Source: Heterobilharzia americana (lineage: Eukaryota > Platyhelminthes > Trematoda > Strigeidida > Schistosomatidae). From it: a DNA stretch of 64,000 nt. Position numbers and translations under genes: made by a program. The stretch covers positions 115,472,741 to 115,536,740 of the forward strand of contig OX104127.1 in the NCBI GenBank assembly GCA_944470555.2, in the 5' to 3' direction. The notes under the pieces are model-generated. The model was given only the letters and a program-made list of their open reading frames with translations, had not been told where the DNA came from and did no database searches. Positions 30,945-42,949 of the stretch are shown one piece after another; position 1 is the stretch's first letter, and every line of letters begins with the position of its first letter.

Positions 30945-33725
30945 TGAATGCAGAAGATCTCCACACTGGTTTCAGGTTAATGAACGCCTGTCTTGCTTTT
31001 CCGATCCTGACTCTGACGTTCTCGTCTGTGCCGCCTGTAGTTGAAACAGTGATGCCTAGATAGATGAAAGAGACTACTTCATTTAAGTTTCTCCTGTTGA
31101 TGGTGATTGGAGCTTGTTGTTGCTGTTGTTCTTGGTTGGGTATCTTCATCACCTCTGTCTTCTCTACGTTTACTTGAAGTCTCATCTTCGCTGTCTCACC
31201 TCTTATATTAACTTGTTATTTTTCGCCTATAGATCTTCAAGTTTTTTTCTAGGATCTTTTCCTAGGACCAGAATATCCCCCTCTTCTCGCTCCTCACAGT
31301 TTGTTGCATGATCCAGTTGACCACAATCAGGAATATCATGGGGGATAGTAAACAGCCTTGTTTCACTCCTGTCCCCTGTCTTCACTTCAAAAGCATCACT
31401 GAGCTTCCCATTGTCAATTACTTGGCTGGCATGTGGCATCTTCATATAGTTGTTGAATGAGGCGGATAAAGGTTTGTGGTATTCCGTAGTGTTGAAGCAG
31501 TTTTCAGATTACTTCTCGGTCGACGCTGTTGCAGGCCTTTTCAAAGTCGATGATGTTGAGGTAGAGGATCGACTGCCATTCTATACTCTGTTCTATGGTG
31601 ATGCGAAGCGTTGTAATTTGGTCCGCACATGATTTGTACTTCCGGAATCCAGCCTGTTCTGGTCGTAGTTATAAATCAAGGGTATCCTGTAGTCTCTCCA
31701 AGGTGATGTGACTTAATATTTTGCTTGGGGTGGCCAGCGGTGGAACATGATCCCGTGCCAGTTCTTGCAAACACTTAGGTCACTCTTCTTCGGGAGTTTG
31801 ACAAGGTAGCCCTTCTTCCAATCACCAGGCACCTATCCTTCTTTTAAGACCTTCCGCAGTAATAGTGTGAGCATGTCCGCTGTTGTCTCTGCATCTGCTC
31901 TCAGAGTTTCTGAAGGGATTCCATCTGGTCCTGCTGCTTTCCCACATTTCAGTAGCTTTATGGCTTTCAGGACTTCGACTTTCGTCGGATGGTTTGTGTT
32001 CATTGGTAGTTCTTTGGCTGGGCTGCAGTTGGCATTTCTGGACGAAGTGAAGGTGGTGGTCGACTCAGGAGCTTTTCGAAGTGGTCAGCCCATCGTTTCC
32101 TTTCTTTCTCCTCTTTGGTAATTAAATTTCCGTCATCATCTTTTACTGGTTTCATCTGTGTTAACCTCTTCCCAGATAGTAACCTGGTTATTTGATATAG
32201 TGCTGTCAAGTCTCTCCTACCTGCAGCCTGTTCTGCTTCACTTGCCAATGTGTCGTAGAAGTGACTTTGTCTTTACGCGCACTCTTCTTCACTTCTTTCT
32301 CCAGTGTAGTGTTTTATACGTTGTACTTAGTTTCTTTTCTAGTCGTTCATCCTTGCACTGGTTTATCTTTTGCTTTACTATCCTCCTTTGTCTATCAACT
32401 TCAGTGTGTCCATAGAGATCCATTCCTTACCTTCTTTCTTCTTCCTTCCTAATACGGATATGCAGGTTTCTTTCCACATAGCTTTCAAAGACTTCCAGTG
32501 TTCATCAGCACAGGTTCCTTCTGGAAAGTTGCTCGATATCTCCCATTTTGTCCTGATGGCTGCCATGAAGATGTCCCTTGTAGTTTCATCCTTCACTCTC
32601 TGATCTGGATGTTGAACTTGAACTGTGGTCTGTCACCAACTCCCTCAAGGCTTTCAACTTGATTTTGAGGGTAGGTTCCTTGCACTAGATAGTGGTCTGA
32701 GTCTACATCTCCTCCTCTTCTTGACCTTGTGTCAAGTAGGCTCGCTGCGTCTCCACTGTCTTGAGATTGAGATAAAATCGATCTGATTTTTAGTGTGTCC
32801 TGGCGTCTGGTGAAATCCATGTTGCTTTGTGGATATCCTTGTGCTTGAACACACTGCCTCCAATCGCCAAATAGTTGAATGTACAGAATTCTGCAAACAG
32901 TTCTCCATTCTTTCTCATCATTTCACTGAGTGCTTCTCGACCCATGGTTAGTTCTCTTCCTGTGTTGTCTGCTCCATACAGTTTGGCATTCATGTCGCCC
33001 ATTGGAATTTCGATATCGCCATCTGGGGTGGGGTATTGTCCAGTGCTGATTGCATTCGTCTGTAAAATTCCTCCTTCTTCTCTTCATCTGCATTATTTTA
33101 GGTACGTAGTGTAGCACTGTACGATTGTGACCTTCCTCCCTTTTGAGTTGAACCTTGCTGTCATCATCCTAATCGTCGCGGAGATTGGTTCCCATTGCAT
33201 GAGAGCCTTCGTTGCTGTTGGGGACATCATGGTAGCCACTCCAAAACTCAGTGTGCTGTGCTCGTGGTTGTCGTCTGGGTGACAATGTCGGAGTAGATTA
33301 TTGACTCCTCTCCAGTTGACAGTTTGGAGAGTCCACTTACATTCCATCTGCTTTCGCAAATTCCAAGCACTTCAATGTGATACCTCTTCATCTCCTTTGC
33401 AATCTGGGCTGCCTTGCTGAGTTCAAACATCGTGTGGACATTCCGTGTCCCCACGTTTACTTTCGCTTTCATCGAGAGTGAGAAGACACATCGGCCAATT
33501 GGCTTCCCGAAGGCTTTCACCAACCGGCGTCATTTCGCCTATCTGATTCCAGCGAGGAATAATTTTGTTATCATTTTTTATATTTCGTTTGTGCTTTGAA
33601 GTTTCTTTAGCGGTTGGATTTGTTTTATGGGGTAGGGTTGCTAGCCAGCCCTACGCCCAACCTTCCCTCTTTACTCAGGCTTAGGACCGGCTAGTAACTA
33701 GTGAACTAGTTAACCAGGCCAGGTT
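30945..33725 (-). mobile_element. RTE-clade (SR2-like) retrotransposon, nearly full length, dead
   Basis: This is the most complete copy, read on the - strand. The 5' UTR-like segment (33540-33725) has AACTAGTTCACTAGTTACTAGCC. The apurinic-endonuclease-like domain follows: GTRNVHTMFELSKAAQIAKE, then EVLGICESRWN, MGDMNAKLYGADNTGRE and the SDHYLVQ end block. RT blocks come next (IDFEKA near 31545, then the DAFEVKTG region near 31400), and then the PNQEQQQQQAPIT and VSFIYLGITVSTTGG segments. It breaks off at 30945, so the C-terminal block is missing. Frameshifts occur throughout. SR2-type elements are known in schistosomes; the name is by family resemblance. Confidence 0.88.
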
Positions 33726-34129
33726 ACTTTAACCCATGGGCTACATAAATATTTAGGAAGGATACTAGACCCCACTATAAACTATTTGAAATCGAGGATT
33801 ATTAATCCCTATGAACCAAAACAGAACAGATATTGAAGAATACTAAATTAGAAGACGAAAAAATTACCTACTTTATAGGCAACAAAACTTTACACTGACA
33901 CATAATAAGTACTGAAGTTGTCATGACTGAGACGAATTATGATCGACAGCTCACTCTTAGGACCGAGATACTAATGAAGAAAATCATTTTAAGATTGCAG
34001 TTATGACCGACTTTTACAGATCTAACGTTTCGAAACAGGATGTGAAAACAAAGAGGAGTTGGTCTGGGAGTACTAATATTCCTGATTGCATTAACTATAT
34101 CTACGGACAGTTGTGAACATGTTACCTTG

Positions 34130-34450
34130 AAGAGGTTTAACCCTGCTTTAAAAGAAAGGCGAAGGTATATGATGCCACATTTACAGTTAAAATCACAACA
34201 CTATAGACATGTCTCTCACATATATGAACTCAGTAGTCGATGCAATTCAGTTCACTCATGAACTAGAAAATCACTTTGGAGTGCTAAATCAAATGAAGGC
34301 ACACCAGAAGTTATGTTACTAGTGTCTACAAAAAGCCTTCAAATGCTAATCGATACTTAGACTTGGGGTCATCTCATCCAACATTAACTAAGACTGAATC
34401 AAATGTTTGATTGACAAGTCCAAAAAACTAACTACTAATTTAAAAATTCT
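34130..34450 (+). mobile_element. Penelope-like element RT fragment
   Basis: This parallels the copy at 43570-43810. Shared phrases are ATGCCACATTTAC, then a degraded LESEH-like region, then a frame reading NRYLDLGSSHPTLTKTESN, which matches the Penelope block after the RT. Stops interrupt it. Confidence 0.6.
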
Positions 34451-34459
34451 ACATCAAGA

Positions 34460-35590
34460 AATGAAAACGTAGAAGAATAACTACTGCTCAACACCTAAGC
34501 CTATAAGTTTATCCAGTAACGAATAAGCAGTAGTGATAGGGATGCTGTTAATGGTGCAATCAGAAACACAAAGAAGAGTAATGACAAAATGGCCATGGGT
34601 GAGAATTTAAAATCTCATAAGGTTAATATTTAAATGAATCATACTAGAGGTCCTGCCCAGTGGGTCGCAACAAGGCTGTAAGTTAGTTTCCTATAAGTTT
34701 CCTTAAAGACAAACTTCATCGACTACCATATTTCATATACTGATTGTAGAGTCAAGTACATAGGTAAAACTAGTCCACCCTCATTAATTTCGTTATGAGA
34801 ACATAGAAACGTGGATAGATTTTGAAGTGAATACGGGATCTTGAAAAACAACCGTAGCTGTTCATGATGTTACACACAATAACGTGTTAGGACGGGAGAG
34901 AGAAACAATCTAACAAGATAACTGAGTATACATATGAATCAATCAGTACCAATTTCACATATTTGGAGAACATGACTATATATAGGTTGGGCAGTGGATA
35001 AATGGATTAGAGTTTCACAGATATATTTCCTTTATAATTATTAACAACAAAATCGAAGTATGAAAAACAATAGAGCTATAAAAGTAAACCAGTAAGTTGT
35101 ATGATTAGTTCAATATGATTATGAGCAATAATACTGCTTCATTGTATGATATATATAATAATAGAAATAAGACGGAATTCGTAGAATATCCATACTAATC
35201 TAAGAAGTAATAAGGAATCCAACTCCTACTTTAATTTTTTCTTGACAATAGTTTCCAAATAAAGAAAATATAATGATTAGGGTGACAATAATTAGATAAA
35301 CACAAGAGAAAGTACTCAAACTGTATAGAATTTTAGTCAGGACCTTTCAGTCTTGTGATGATAATAATATTATTAGGTCACTGGGTCACAATAATTTGAT
35401 GAAATAAGAATATGACTTTTTGAAGCGTTGACTTCAAACTTATTAAACTTTGTTTAAATTTCTTTAGAAATGTTGTCATAACATACAGAAAATTAAAATT
35501 CATAATTATGGGTAATTAACTTATCTATCACCGGTATACACTTTGTGATGTGTAACATTAAATGATTCAGTAAGTAGTCTATCACCATAT
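34460..35590. other. Intergenic, nothing recognised
   Basis: AT-rich with no open frame or recognisable repeat. Confidence 0.5.
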
Positions 35591-35591
35591 T

Positions 35592-36665
35592 ATTATTATT
35601 TGTCCTTTGGATTCCTAGTGGAACATAGTAATTCAGTTGCACGTCTCCATTTCACTCTCTTCTCTCCAGTCTTCTTAATCTGGCACCACGACTGCACACA
35701 AGCTTTCATTTCTTCCTCACATGATCTCCTCCATATCACCCTCGCCACGGATGTCCAACTAGTCGTTTCCTATTTGGGTTCTATTCGAAGGCCTGGCCTG
35801 ACGCATGATGTACCCAATCGGTCTTCTCAGTGTATGCCCAATCCATCTCCACTTCCTTTTGTATATCTGTTGAGTGGTAGGTTGTTGGTTGACTCGTTAC
35901 CAGCCAGAGTTCCTTGTTGCTTATTCTTGCCGGTCATCTGATCTGCAGTGTCGGTATCGAGTGAGAGTAGGTGGCAGCTGCTGATGTATATCTGTAGTTT
36001 GTTGGAAATGCTTTTCGTAACGCCCCAAGTCTCTGAAGCATCATATAGAAGCACTGACCTACTTAACACTAGTGTTGAGAATCCAGATCTTGCTTTTTAT
36101 GCTGAGTGCAGTGCAGTAGATCTGTACAGTGATTTCAGATAAAGGAGGCCTGTCTTGCTTTTCCGATCCCGGCTTTCACATCCTCAGTCTGTGTCGCCAC
36201 CTGTAGTTGAAATGATGCTGCCTTGACTGGGTAGGTGAAAGAGACTACTTCCTTTATATTTCTCCTGTTAATGGTGATTGGTGCTTGTTGCTGTTGTTGG
36301 TTGGGTATCTTCATCACTTCCATCTTCTCCACATTCACTTGAAGTCCCGTTTTCGCTACCTTGCCTCTTTTGTCAACTTGTTAGTTTTCACCTGTAGATC
36401 TTCGAGTTTATGCGACATTAGACACAAATCATCATCGGTGAAACGCAAATTTTCTAGGGCCTTTACATCGGTCTAACAACGCATGCCCCTCTTCTCACTC
36501 CTCACAGTTTGTTGTATCATCCAGTTCAGTCGACCACAATCAGGAAGATGATCGGTGATAGAAGGCAACCTTGTCTCCATTTCAAAGGCATCGCTGAGCT
36601 TTCCATTGTGAATCACTTGGCATTTAGCATCATACAGCGGTTGAATGGGGGTGAAGTGTACTTAA
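35592..36665 (-). mobile_element. RTE-clade retrotransposon 3' half
   Basis: On the - strand: VIHNGKLSDAFEMET, then VRSEKRGM, PNQQQQQAPITINRRNIKEV, VVSFTYPVKAASFQLQ, LLYDASETWGVTKSISNKLQ and an end equivalent to ESLC.T.NPKDK. The left end has ATAATAATAATATGG-like sequence. The VSFTYPVKAASFQLQ block has the same one-base shift as the + copy at 22200-22240 (FTYLVKAAPFQLQ), so these two copies may be closer to each other than to the rest. Confidence 0.86.
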
Positions 36666-36708
36666 AACACATCTAGGAGGAAGTGTATACATTGGTTTAC
36701 AGAAATAC

Positions 36709-36709
<1 letters not shown>

Positions 36710-36789
<80 letters not shown>
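36710..36789. repeat. (TA)n microsatellite, about 80 bp
   Basis: A pure alternating TA tract, just outside the RTE fragment. Confidence 0.95.
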
Positions 36790-36792
<3 letters not shown>

Positions 36793-38195
36793 AAACGCTA
36801 GTTTGATTTCTTCTTAATCAAGTCACCTCAACGGTATATGTGTAGATAAACGATAGTTTACCTGATCATATTATGTTTGCAACAGTCATTTAGGAGGACT
36901 TGGATATGGGCAGTGTTACTTTAGGAGTAATTGACTTTATATTATCGAATACAAAGCAACACAACCAATACTGACTTTCGACCCATTAATTACTTTATTC
37001 ATATCTCGATATATGTGGAGAGGTATGAGGCAGAATCATAAACAAAAACGAGTTGGATAAACTACTTATATTTAGCATGGCAAACATAAAAATGTACAGT
37101 ATTCACGTGTTCCAAACCTTGAAGAGAATAAATATGCGTCAATGTGGTCGATTATGAGCTACATGATATATGGCCGCGAAAATGCAATGGACAGCATCTT
37201 GAAATAGCTTGCAATGTGCAAAATAAACATTACATTCATAGTGTTATTGCTCGAAGGCTCTCGGGCAATGAGAACCAATCTCCACCACGATGAGGATGAT
37301 GACAGCAAGATTCAACTCAAAAGGAAGAAAAGTCACAATAATACAATGCAAATTCAAAGTGACCAATCCCAACACTTATAACTACATCAAGTCTCCAAAA
37401 CTGATTAAATCTTAAGTATTCAACAATGCAGGAAAAACGCACATTTGTAATCATGCATGTGTGCTAAATTGTATGTATAGAAGTGTATACAATAAATAAG
37501 TTGATATTGAGGTACAACACAAAGGCTAATATATTGCTCAATCGATCGATAAGATTATTTTTTTTGCCACTATTTTGTGTAGTATTAATTATAGCATCAC
37601 TTATTTCTCCAAACTGAATAAGACAATAGCTGTTTATGCATAAAGCATATTCGAGATAGTTAAGCCAATCAAATGCATCTGTCAATAGCATAACAAACTA
37701 ATATATGTAGAGTACAGGGGATAATTCTAATTGAAGTGTAACTTCGACAATTGCTTGCAATTCATACACTTGAAGTTTGACCCTATCATCTAAAACAAAT
37801 ATATACGAAACGTCTTTCATCGAAGAACGATAAGACTGACATAAGAGTAAAACTTGGGCACTGTGATTGATTACAATTCCATTTTAGTCTGTTTATTAGA
37901 AACGCCACATAGCTAAACAGTATCATTTACTGGATAACTTTTCGGACACAATTTATTATCCCTATTCATATATCCTAACTCAACAACTTTGGGACATCCT
38001 TTAGATAGTCCTAATTTTCTACCCTTCTCTGTGATCACAACGGTGGTAGAATTTTCCAGACATCCAGCACACGTGCAGAATCATTTCGATTGCACGTATT
38101 CGGTGTTGATTCGATAAACAAAGATTCGGTCATCAATCAATCTCTCTACCCAACCAAGTTAGTCTTAAACACTATCGCTCTGTCACACCCTACTG
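36790..38195. other. Intergenic, nothing recognised
   Basis: No exon or repeat family is identified. The open stretch at 37464-37691 (-) has no domain. Confidence 0.5.
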
Positions 38196-38199
38196 TGTA

Positions 38200-39330
38200 A
38201 TTGCATATAGAGCTAGGATCTACTAATCTTCATTTAGCTGGGTTTTTGTGCTCTGTTACTCTAATTGACCGTGATCGATTAACTTGTTTAACTGCATCGA
38301 TAGGATCTTTTAACCTACAAAGCTTGGTTCTAAGCGAGTGTCGGTTAATGTGCTACTTTAATCCCAGCCTTATTGAGAATTCTTCGTAACGCTTCTGAGC
38401 TAACTTCTTTGTATGGCAACACAGCAGAGGCTTCGAACTGTCTCAACATTGTCACGATTATTACCATTAGTAGTAGGATTATTAACAACACCTGTATTAA
38501 TACTACTACTACCACTGCTAATGTTTTTCTTTCGGTTTCTTATGAATTTATTTATCAACTTAGGTGGGTAATTATTGTGACACAAGATATTCTTGATGTA
38601 TCTAATTTCTTGCAGCAGATTTTCTGGTCTACTAGTAAGCTTTTTCGCCCCATCAATTAGGTGGTTAACTAAGCCTACTTTAAATGAGATGGGTTAGGAG
38701 GATTTGAAGTCTAAGTAGTGATTCGAATGGGAAGGTTTCCTATAGACACTAGTCTATAAACTACCATCTTGTGTTCGTTTAACTTTGCAATCCAACACTG
38801 CTAGCTCACCTCCATCACTTTCTAAGTCACAAGTAAATTGGATTTCATTCACTGATGAATTTATATGTGCCAAGAACCTATTGATGTGTTCTGATTCTAG
38901 TACTATAAACGTATCACCTACATTTCTGACCCATATTTTTGGAGTAGGACTAAATGTTTGAAGGCCCATCTTTCCATATCTGCGACGATACGGGATATCG
39001 GTGATTCAATGGCAACACCTTTAGTGTGTGTTAATATTATTACGCACAATCGTACTCCTAGCATGATTTCCTCGATCGGCACCTTAGTTCGATGCGTAAG
39101 TTCTTTGTCATCCTTAAGTCAATTTCTAACAACCTCTAGAGTCATGTCGATCGGTATATTTGTGTAAAGGCTAGTTATGTCAAAGCTAACCATTTTTTCA
39201 TTGTCATCTAAGTGTACGCAGTCTAATCTGTGCTTTAAGTCATCAGAGTTTATAAGTCGAGATTTTGAGTGATTTCTTATTGGGTGATAAGACTTGTATA
39301 AATCTATACCGTATCACATATACTAGTTAA
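38200..39330 (-). mobile_element. Penelope-like element RT fragment
   Basis: On the - strand, in order: a KGVAIESPISRIVADME block (near 39020), equivalent to the usual GVAMGSPISP segment; VRNVGDTFIVLESEHINRFL, the catalytic region with GDT in place of DDT; then EIQFTCDLESDGGELAVLDC; and near 38580 CHNNYPPKLINKFIRNRKK. The last block also occurs in the + strand copy at 43905 (IINYPLHFINKFIRTHKK), so the two are the same family. Stops break the frame. Confidence 0.8.
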
Positions 39331-39339
39331 CGTAATAAT

Positions 39340-40930
39340 TTTAATATCAAACACATAAAATCTCACTGTAACAAGATACCTAAGTAAATTAAAATGCGGA
39401 CTTCAGTAAAGTAACGGTTGTAGTATTAGAGGGTACTTTATCGGTCCATCGACAGAAAAACGACAAGGTAGATACTCAATAATAAACATCCTTTGAATGT
39501 ACACAATAAATACTGGTTATCAGTTACCGGTTGTAACTCACTAAATGCTGAAAATGAATGACTGGTTAGCCTAAATGGCGTAGCATGAAGCGATTACAAT
39601 GAAGCAAAATAATCCACTCCGATTCTGGATTACCCATCATATTTCCTTGTTTATTATACTATCTTGAGATTGTCATTCATCTTAATTCTCTTCGAACTGC
39701 TATGTAGTTCGAACAACGTACTGTCATGTGAAATCCTACTTTGACAGCATGTTTGGCTTTTTGAATAAATACACAACTAATCTTTATTATGTGTAAACCA
39801 TTCTTTGCATTTGGAACACGTTTAGATGCAAATAAATACAGTTTTTATGCAACATTAATTTATGATTTGGTAACCGATAACTGTAAAACCGTTCGGTTGA
39901 ATCTTCACCAAAGTGTACACAAACTATCGTTCTTTCTGCACATTTAAAACTATGTCACATGGAATTAGTAACCAAATCCTTTAAAATAAAAAAATCCCTA
40001 CCAGTATAGATCAACCTATTGTATTCTAATTTTGCTTTACTTGAGACACAACTAGGCTGTTTTTCTCACACCTAATGAATACTAGATAAGACAAATGCAG
40101 GGGGAAATGCAACAGTGATGAACAAACAGTCCGATGAACCGATATCAATGGTAAGTTTTACTTTTTGCATTTTCATGAACTTATGAACAAGACATTAGAA
40201 ATGTAGGGTTGACAAGAGTTGTTTGGACTGAATGATAAGTGAATGAAACAACGACCCACTTCCCTGAGCTTTCACTAGGATTTCTCTGATTATGACAAAA
40301 TATCTGAGACGTTTAACGCTTATATGATTATACCTTGTTGGATACATAAAAGTGATACATAACTATTCTAGACATAAAAAAAAGCCACGTAGAATATACT
40401 ATTAAATATTCTGAAAAGAAGAAAATCTGAGACATGATACGTCTTGTTTACTCAAAAAGTCAATTGGGAAACGAGTACACACTGGAAAACTTCATTATGC
40501 CATATACAGTCATTGGATAGAAAAGAATTGCGACAAAGGTCAAGACAACTAAAAGAAATTAATAGTTAAGTAGAATCGAATATATTAAAAAAAGTAAAAG
40601 CTATTCAGTAAAAACTACAGATCAGCAATTCCAAATAGTTGACCTCCAACGAAGTGATCTACAAGCACATTTAGTGTTCTGTAGAAAGGAAAGAAAAGCA
40701 TTCTGTGACATACACATAATAAATAGGTGCATGGAACAAAATAACACGAAATGAAAATTCATTAAGTTCGAAAAATGGGCTGTATACGGATTTGTATGAA
40801 AGACGGCGATAATCTGAAAGACAAATAAAATTATATTTCATCAACACTGATCGAAATCTATCAAGTTTATATTTCAACTTCAAGTCTAAAAAGCTAAAAT
40901 ACCGAAATATCTAAAAGTCGACTCATTGAA
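39340..40930. other. Intergenic, nothing recognised
   Basis: AT-rich; no supported gene. The open stretch at 40671-40883 (-) has no domain. Confidence 0.5.
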
Positions 40931-40934
40931 AATT

Positions 40935-40936
<2 letters not shown>

Positions 40937-41022
<86 letters not shown>
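40937..41022. repeat. (TA)n microsatellite, 86 bp
   Basis: A pure alternating TA tract, the longest in the window. Confidence 0.95.
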
Positions 41023-41025
<3 letters not shown>

Positions 41026-41059
41026 AGAACTAAGACAAGAAACGTTACTTACCAGTTAG

Positions 41060-41440
41060 CCTCTGGCCACTATTAATTTTACACTAATATACACTATCAT
41101 TTTGACTATCTGAGATTGAAGGAGAAATGAAAATTTGGACCCAGTATCAATACCAGTCTGCAAACCACGGTTATCTCAGATAGTCAAAATGATAATCAAT
41201 ATAATGCTCCTCCTCTCTAGATTTGGAATGGGATGAGAAGTGCTGACTAGACAGACGATGTGAATACTATCAAGGGGTAGGAGTGCATCATGAATTCATA
41301 CGGTAGTCGGGCAAAAACGCATGGTGATTGAAGTGCAATAAAAATCTGGTTAGCAGTCGGACCTAGTACCTCAGTTGATAGAGCATAGGGCCAGAAACCC
41401 GGCGGTTATTCTTACGAAATATGAACGTATCATTCATGTA
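41060..41440 (+). repeat. tRNA-derived SINE (second family), 3' part lost
   Basis: It shares TGGGATGAGAAGT..CTGACTAG, GTAGTCGGGCAAAA, GATTGAAGTG, AAAATCTGGT and CGGACCTAGTACCTCAGTTG with the element at 58690-59370. The A-box region (TACCTCAGTTGATAGAGCA) is tRNA-like; the B box is not conserved. A 22-bp inverted repeat (41095-41116 and 41173-41194) lies in its 5' part. Confidence 0.62.
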
Positions 41441-41857
41441 ATAGCAATACAGTTCATATTGCTATCTTCCAGTTTAATGAGGAACTTTGCTGAGATTGGA
41501 CACCTATATGAGATTCAATAGCTAGACTTCTGGTGTGGGCAAAACTAGGTGTTAAGAAAATATACACTTATAATATATCTCATAAGAATTTTTATCACAC
41601 TAGAGACAGATTTTCCTATCAGTTCGTCCTAAACAGAATCTATAGTTTCAACTGAAAAATCATAGGCTTATAGAAACATATCCTAAATAAGTTTGTACAA
41701 TTAAATAAACTTTTATTTGATGAACTTAAAACATTTACAGACAAGCGACTCCATTTTTCCATTTCATTTCTTGTCTCATTCCATTTTATTTTCGTGAGTT
41801 ATGTATTATTAACGTGTTCATCTGATAAAAATGTTTACTTTTCAACTTTGAGGTTTA

Positions 41858-42139
41858 TGGGGATTTATTTATTGATTCCACGTTGGTACTCACCATGGAC
41901 TGACACCAGTTGGAGAAACACTCAAAACCTAGGGTGACTGGACAGCTGCTTCGTCCTAGTATGGGACTCCTCAGCAGTGCCCACCTACGACCTCGCAAAG
42001 GACCAAACCCAGAATCTTTAGATTCCGCAGCCAGCACGTTAGCATTGAGTCAGAATCCAATGGTTCATATTTCCTATTTTGTTCCAACTGCTGTCCACCG
42101 GTGGTGAATACCGACCTGAAATCAATAAATAAATCCCCA
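41858..42139 (-). mobile_element. Hammerhead/tRNA-like SINE with terminal inverted repeats
   Basis: The ends are perfect 20-bp inverted repeats (41858-41877, 42120-42139; TGGGGATTTATTTATTGATT) that continue imperfectly for about 20 bp more (GGT then ATTCACCA). Read on the - strand, the order is 5' arm, a tRNA-like segment with GGTTTGGTCC in the B-box place, GGGCACTG, a hammerhead (CTGAGGA, GTCCCATACTAGGAC, GAAG, CAGCTGTCC), then the 3' arm. The core differs from consensus at one base (GAAG for GAAA), which should abolish or strongly reduce self-cleavage. Confidence 0.75.
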
Positions 42140-42169
42140 CACAATTCAAAATTGAATTAATCTAGAGCT

Positions 42170-42520
42170 TATTGGTGAATAGCTTTGACAGATGATTCCC
42201 GAAGTTCCAATGAGAAGTCGTGACCAGCGGGATCAACCAACTGGAACAAGAGGACAATCGCCCAATGACAACATTGGATGGAGATCGTGGTGTATCATGA
42301 ACTAGCAGAAATTAGAAATATGAGCCATTACATTCAGACCCAGTGGTTCAACAGTAACGTACTGGCCTCGGAACCTGAAGGTTCTAGGTTTACTCCTCGA
42401 GGGGTCATGAGTGGGCACGCCTGGGAAGTTCCATACTAGGACGAAATATCTATTCAATGCTCCCAGGTTTCCAATGTTCCTCCAAGTGACGTCAGCTTTT
42501 GGTGAACACTAACTTTTACT
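42170..42520 (+). repeat. Hammerhead/tRNA-like SINE, decayed
   Basis: Collinear with 48665-48985: GTTCCAATGAGAAGTCGTGACC, a CAATGACAACATTGGATGG block, GACCCAGTGGTTCAACAGTAACG (A-box region), GGTTCTAGGTTTACTCC (B-box region), then a ribozyme in which CTGAGGA has become CTGGGAA while GGACGAAA is kept. It lies about 30 bp from the oppositely oriented copy above. Confidence 0.7.
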
Positions 42521-42949
42521 TTTTCAGTAATTGATTGCACAATTAGTCAGGTTATAACTTTTTTATGAACTGTATAGTTACCTCCTTCATTATTTTGTAC
42601 ATTCATTTCCCTAATTGTTAACTTTATGAGTAACGTGGGTTTTGTAAGTACAATTAAATAGACTACTAGCAGCAAGCTGGTATTGACATTACTTTTAAGA
42701 CACGTATACTGACGTAGAACCATTCATCGGAGGTTAGATTGAAAGAAATATTTCTTCGTGTAATCCACTTTTCAAGGAAACTCACATGTTTATTCTTTTT
42801 AAACTACTTCTAAAAACAGCTATCTCATGTTGTATATGCAAAACGTTTGCCCACTGAAAAGACAAAATCTTTTACTGGATTTTTCGTTTATTCAATATGC
42901 TTATGGTGCTTCTCTAACATATAAAGAAGAAAGCACAGTTCCTGCAGTT

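Noticed and set aside
32158..32603. Several + strand Ser/Leu/Phe-rich frames
   Set aside because: Antisense of the RTE endonuclease/RT linker on the - strand.
36710..36789. (TA)n tract as an origin or regulatory element
   Set aside because: Simple repeats of this kind are common in AT-rich genomes; nothing around it supports a function.
42430..42460. Active hammerhead in the 42170-42520 SINE
   Set aside because: GGACGAAA is kept but the CTGANGA core reads CTGGGAA, which should destroy catalysis.
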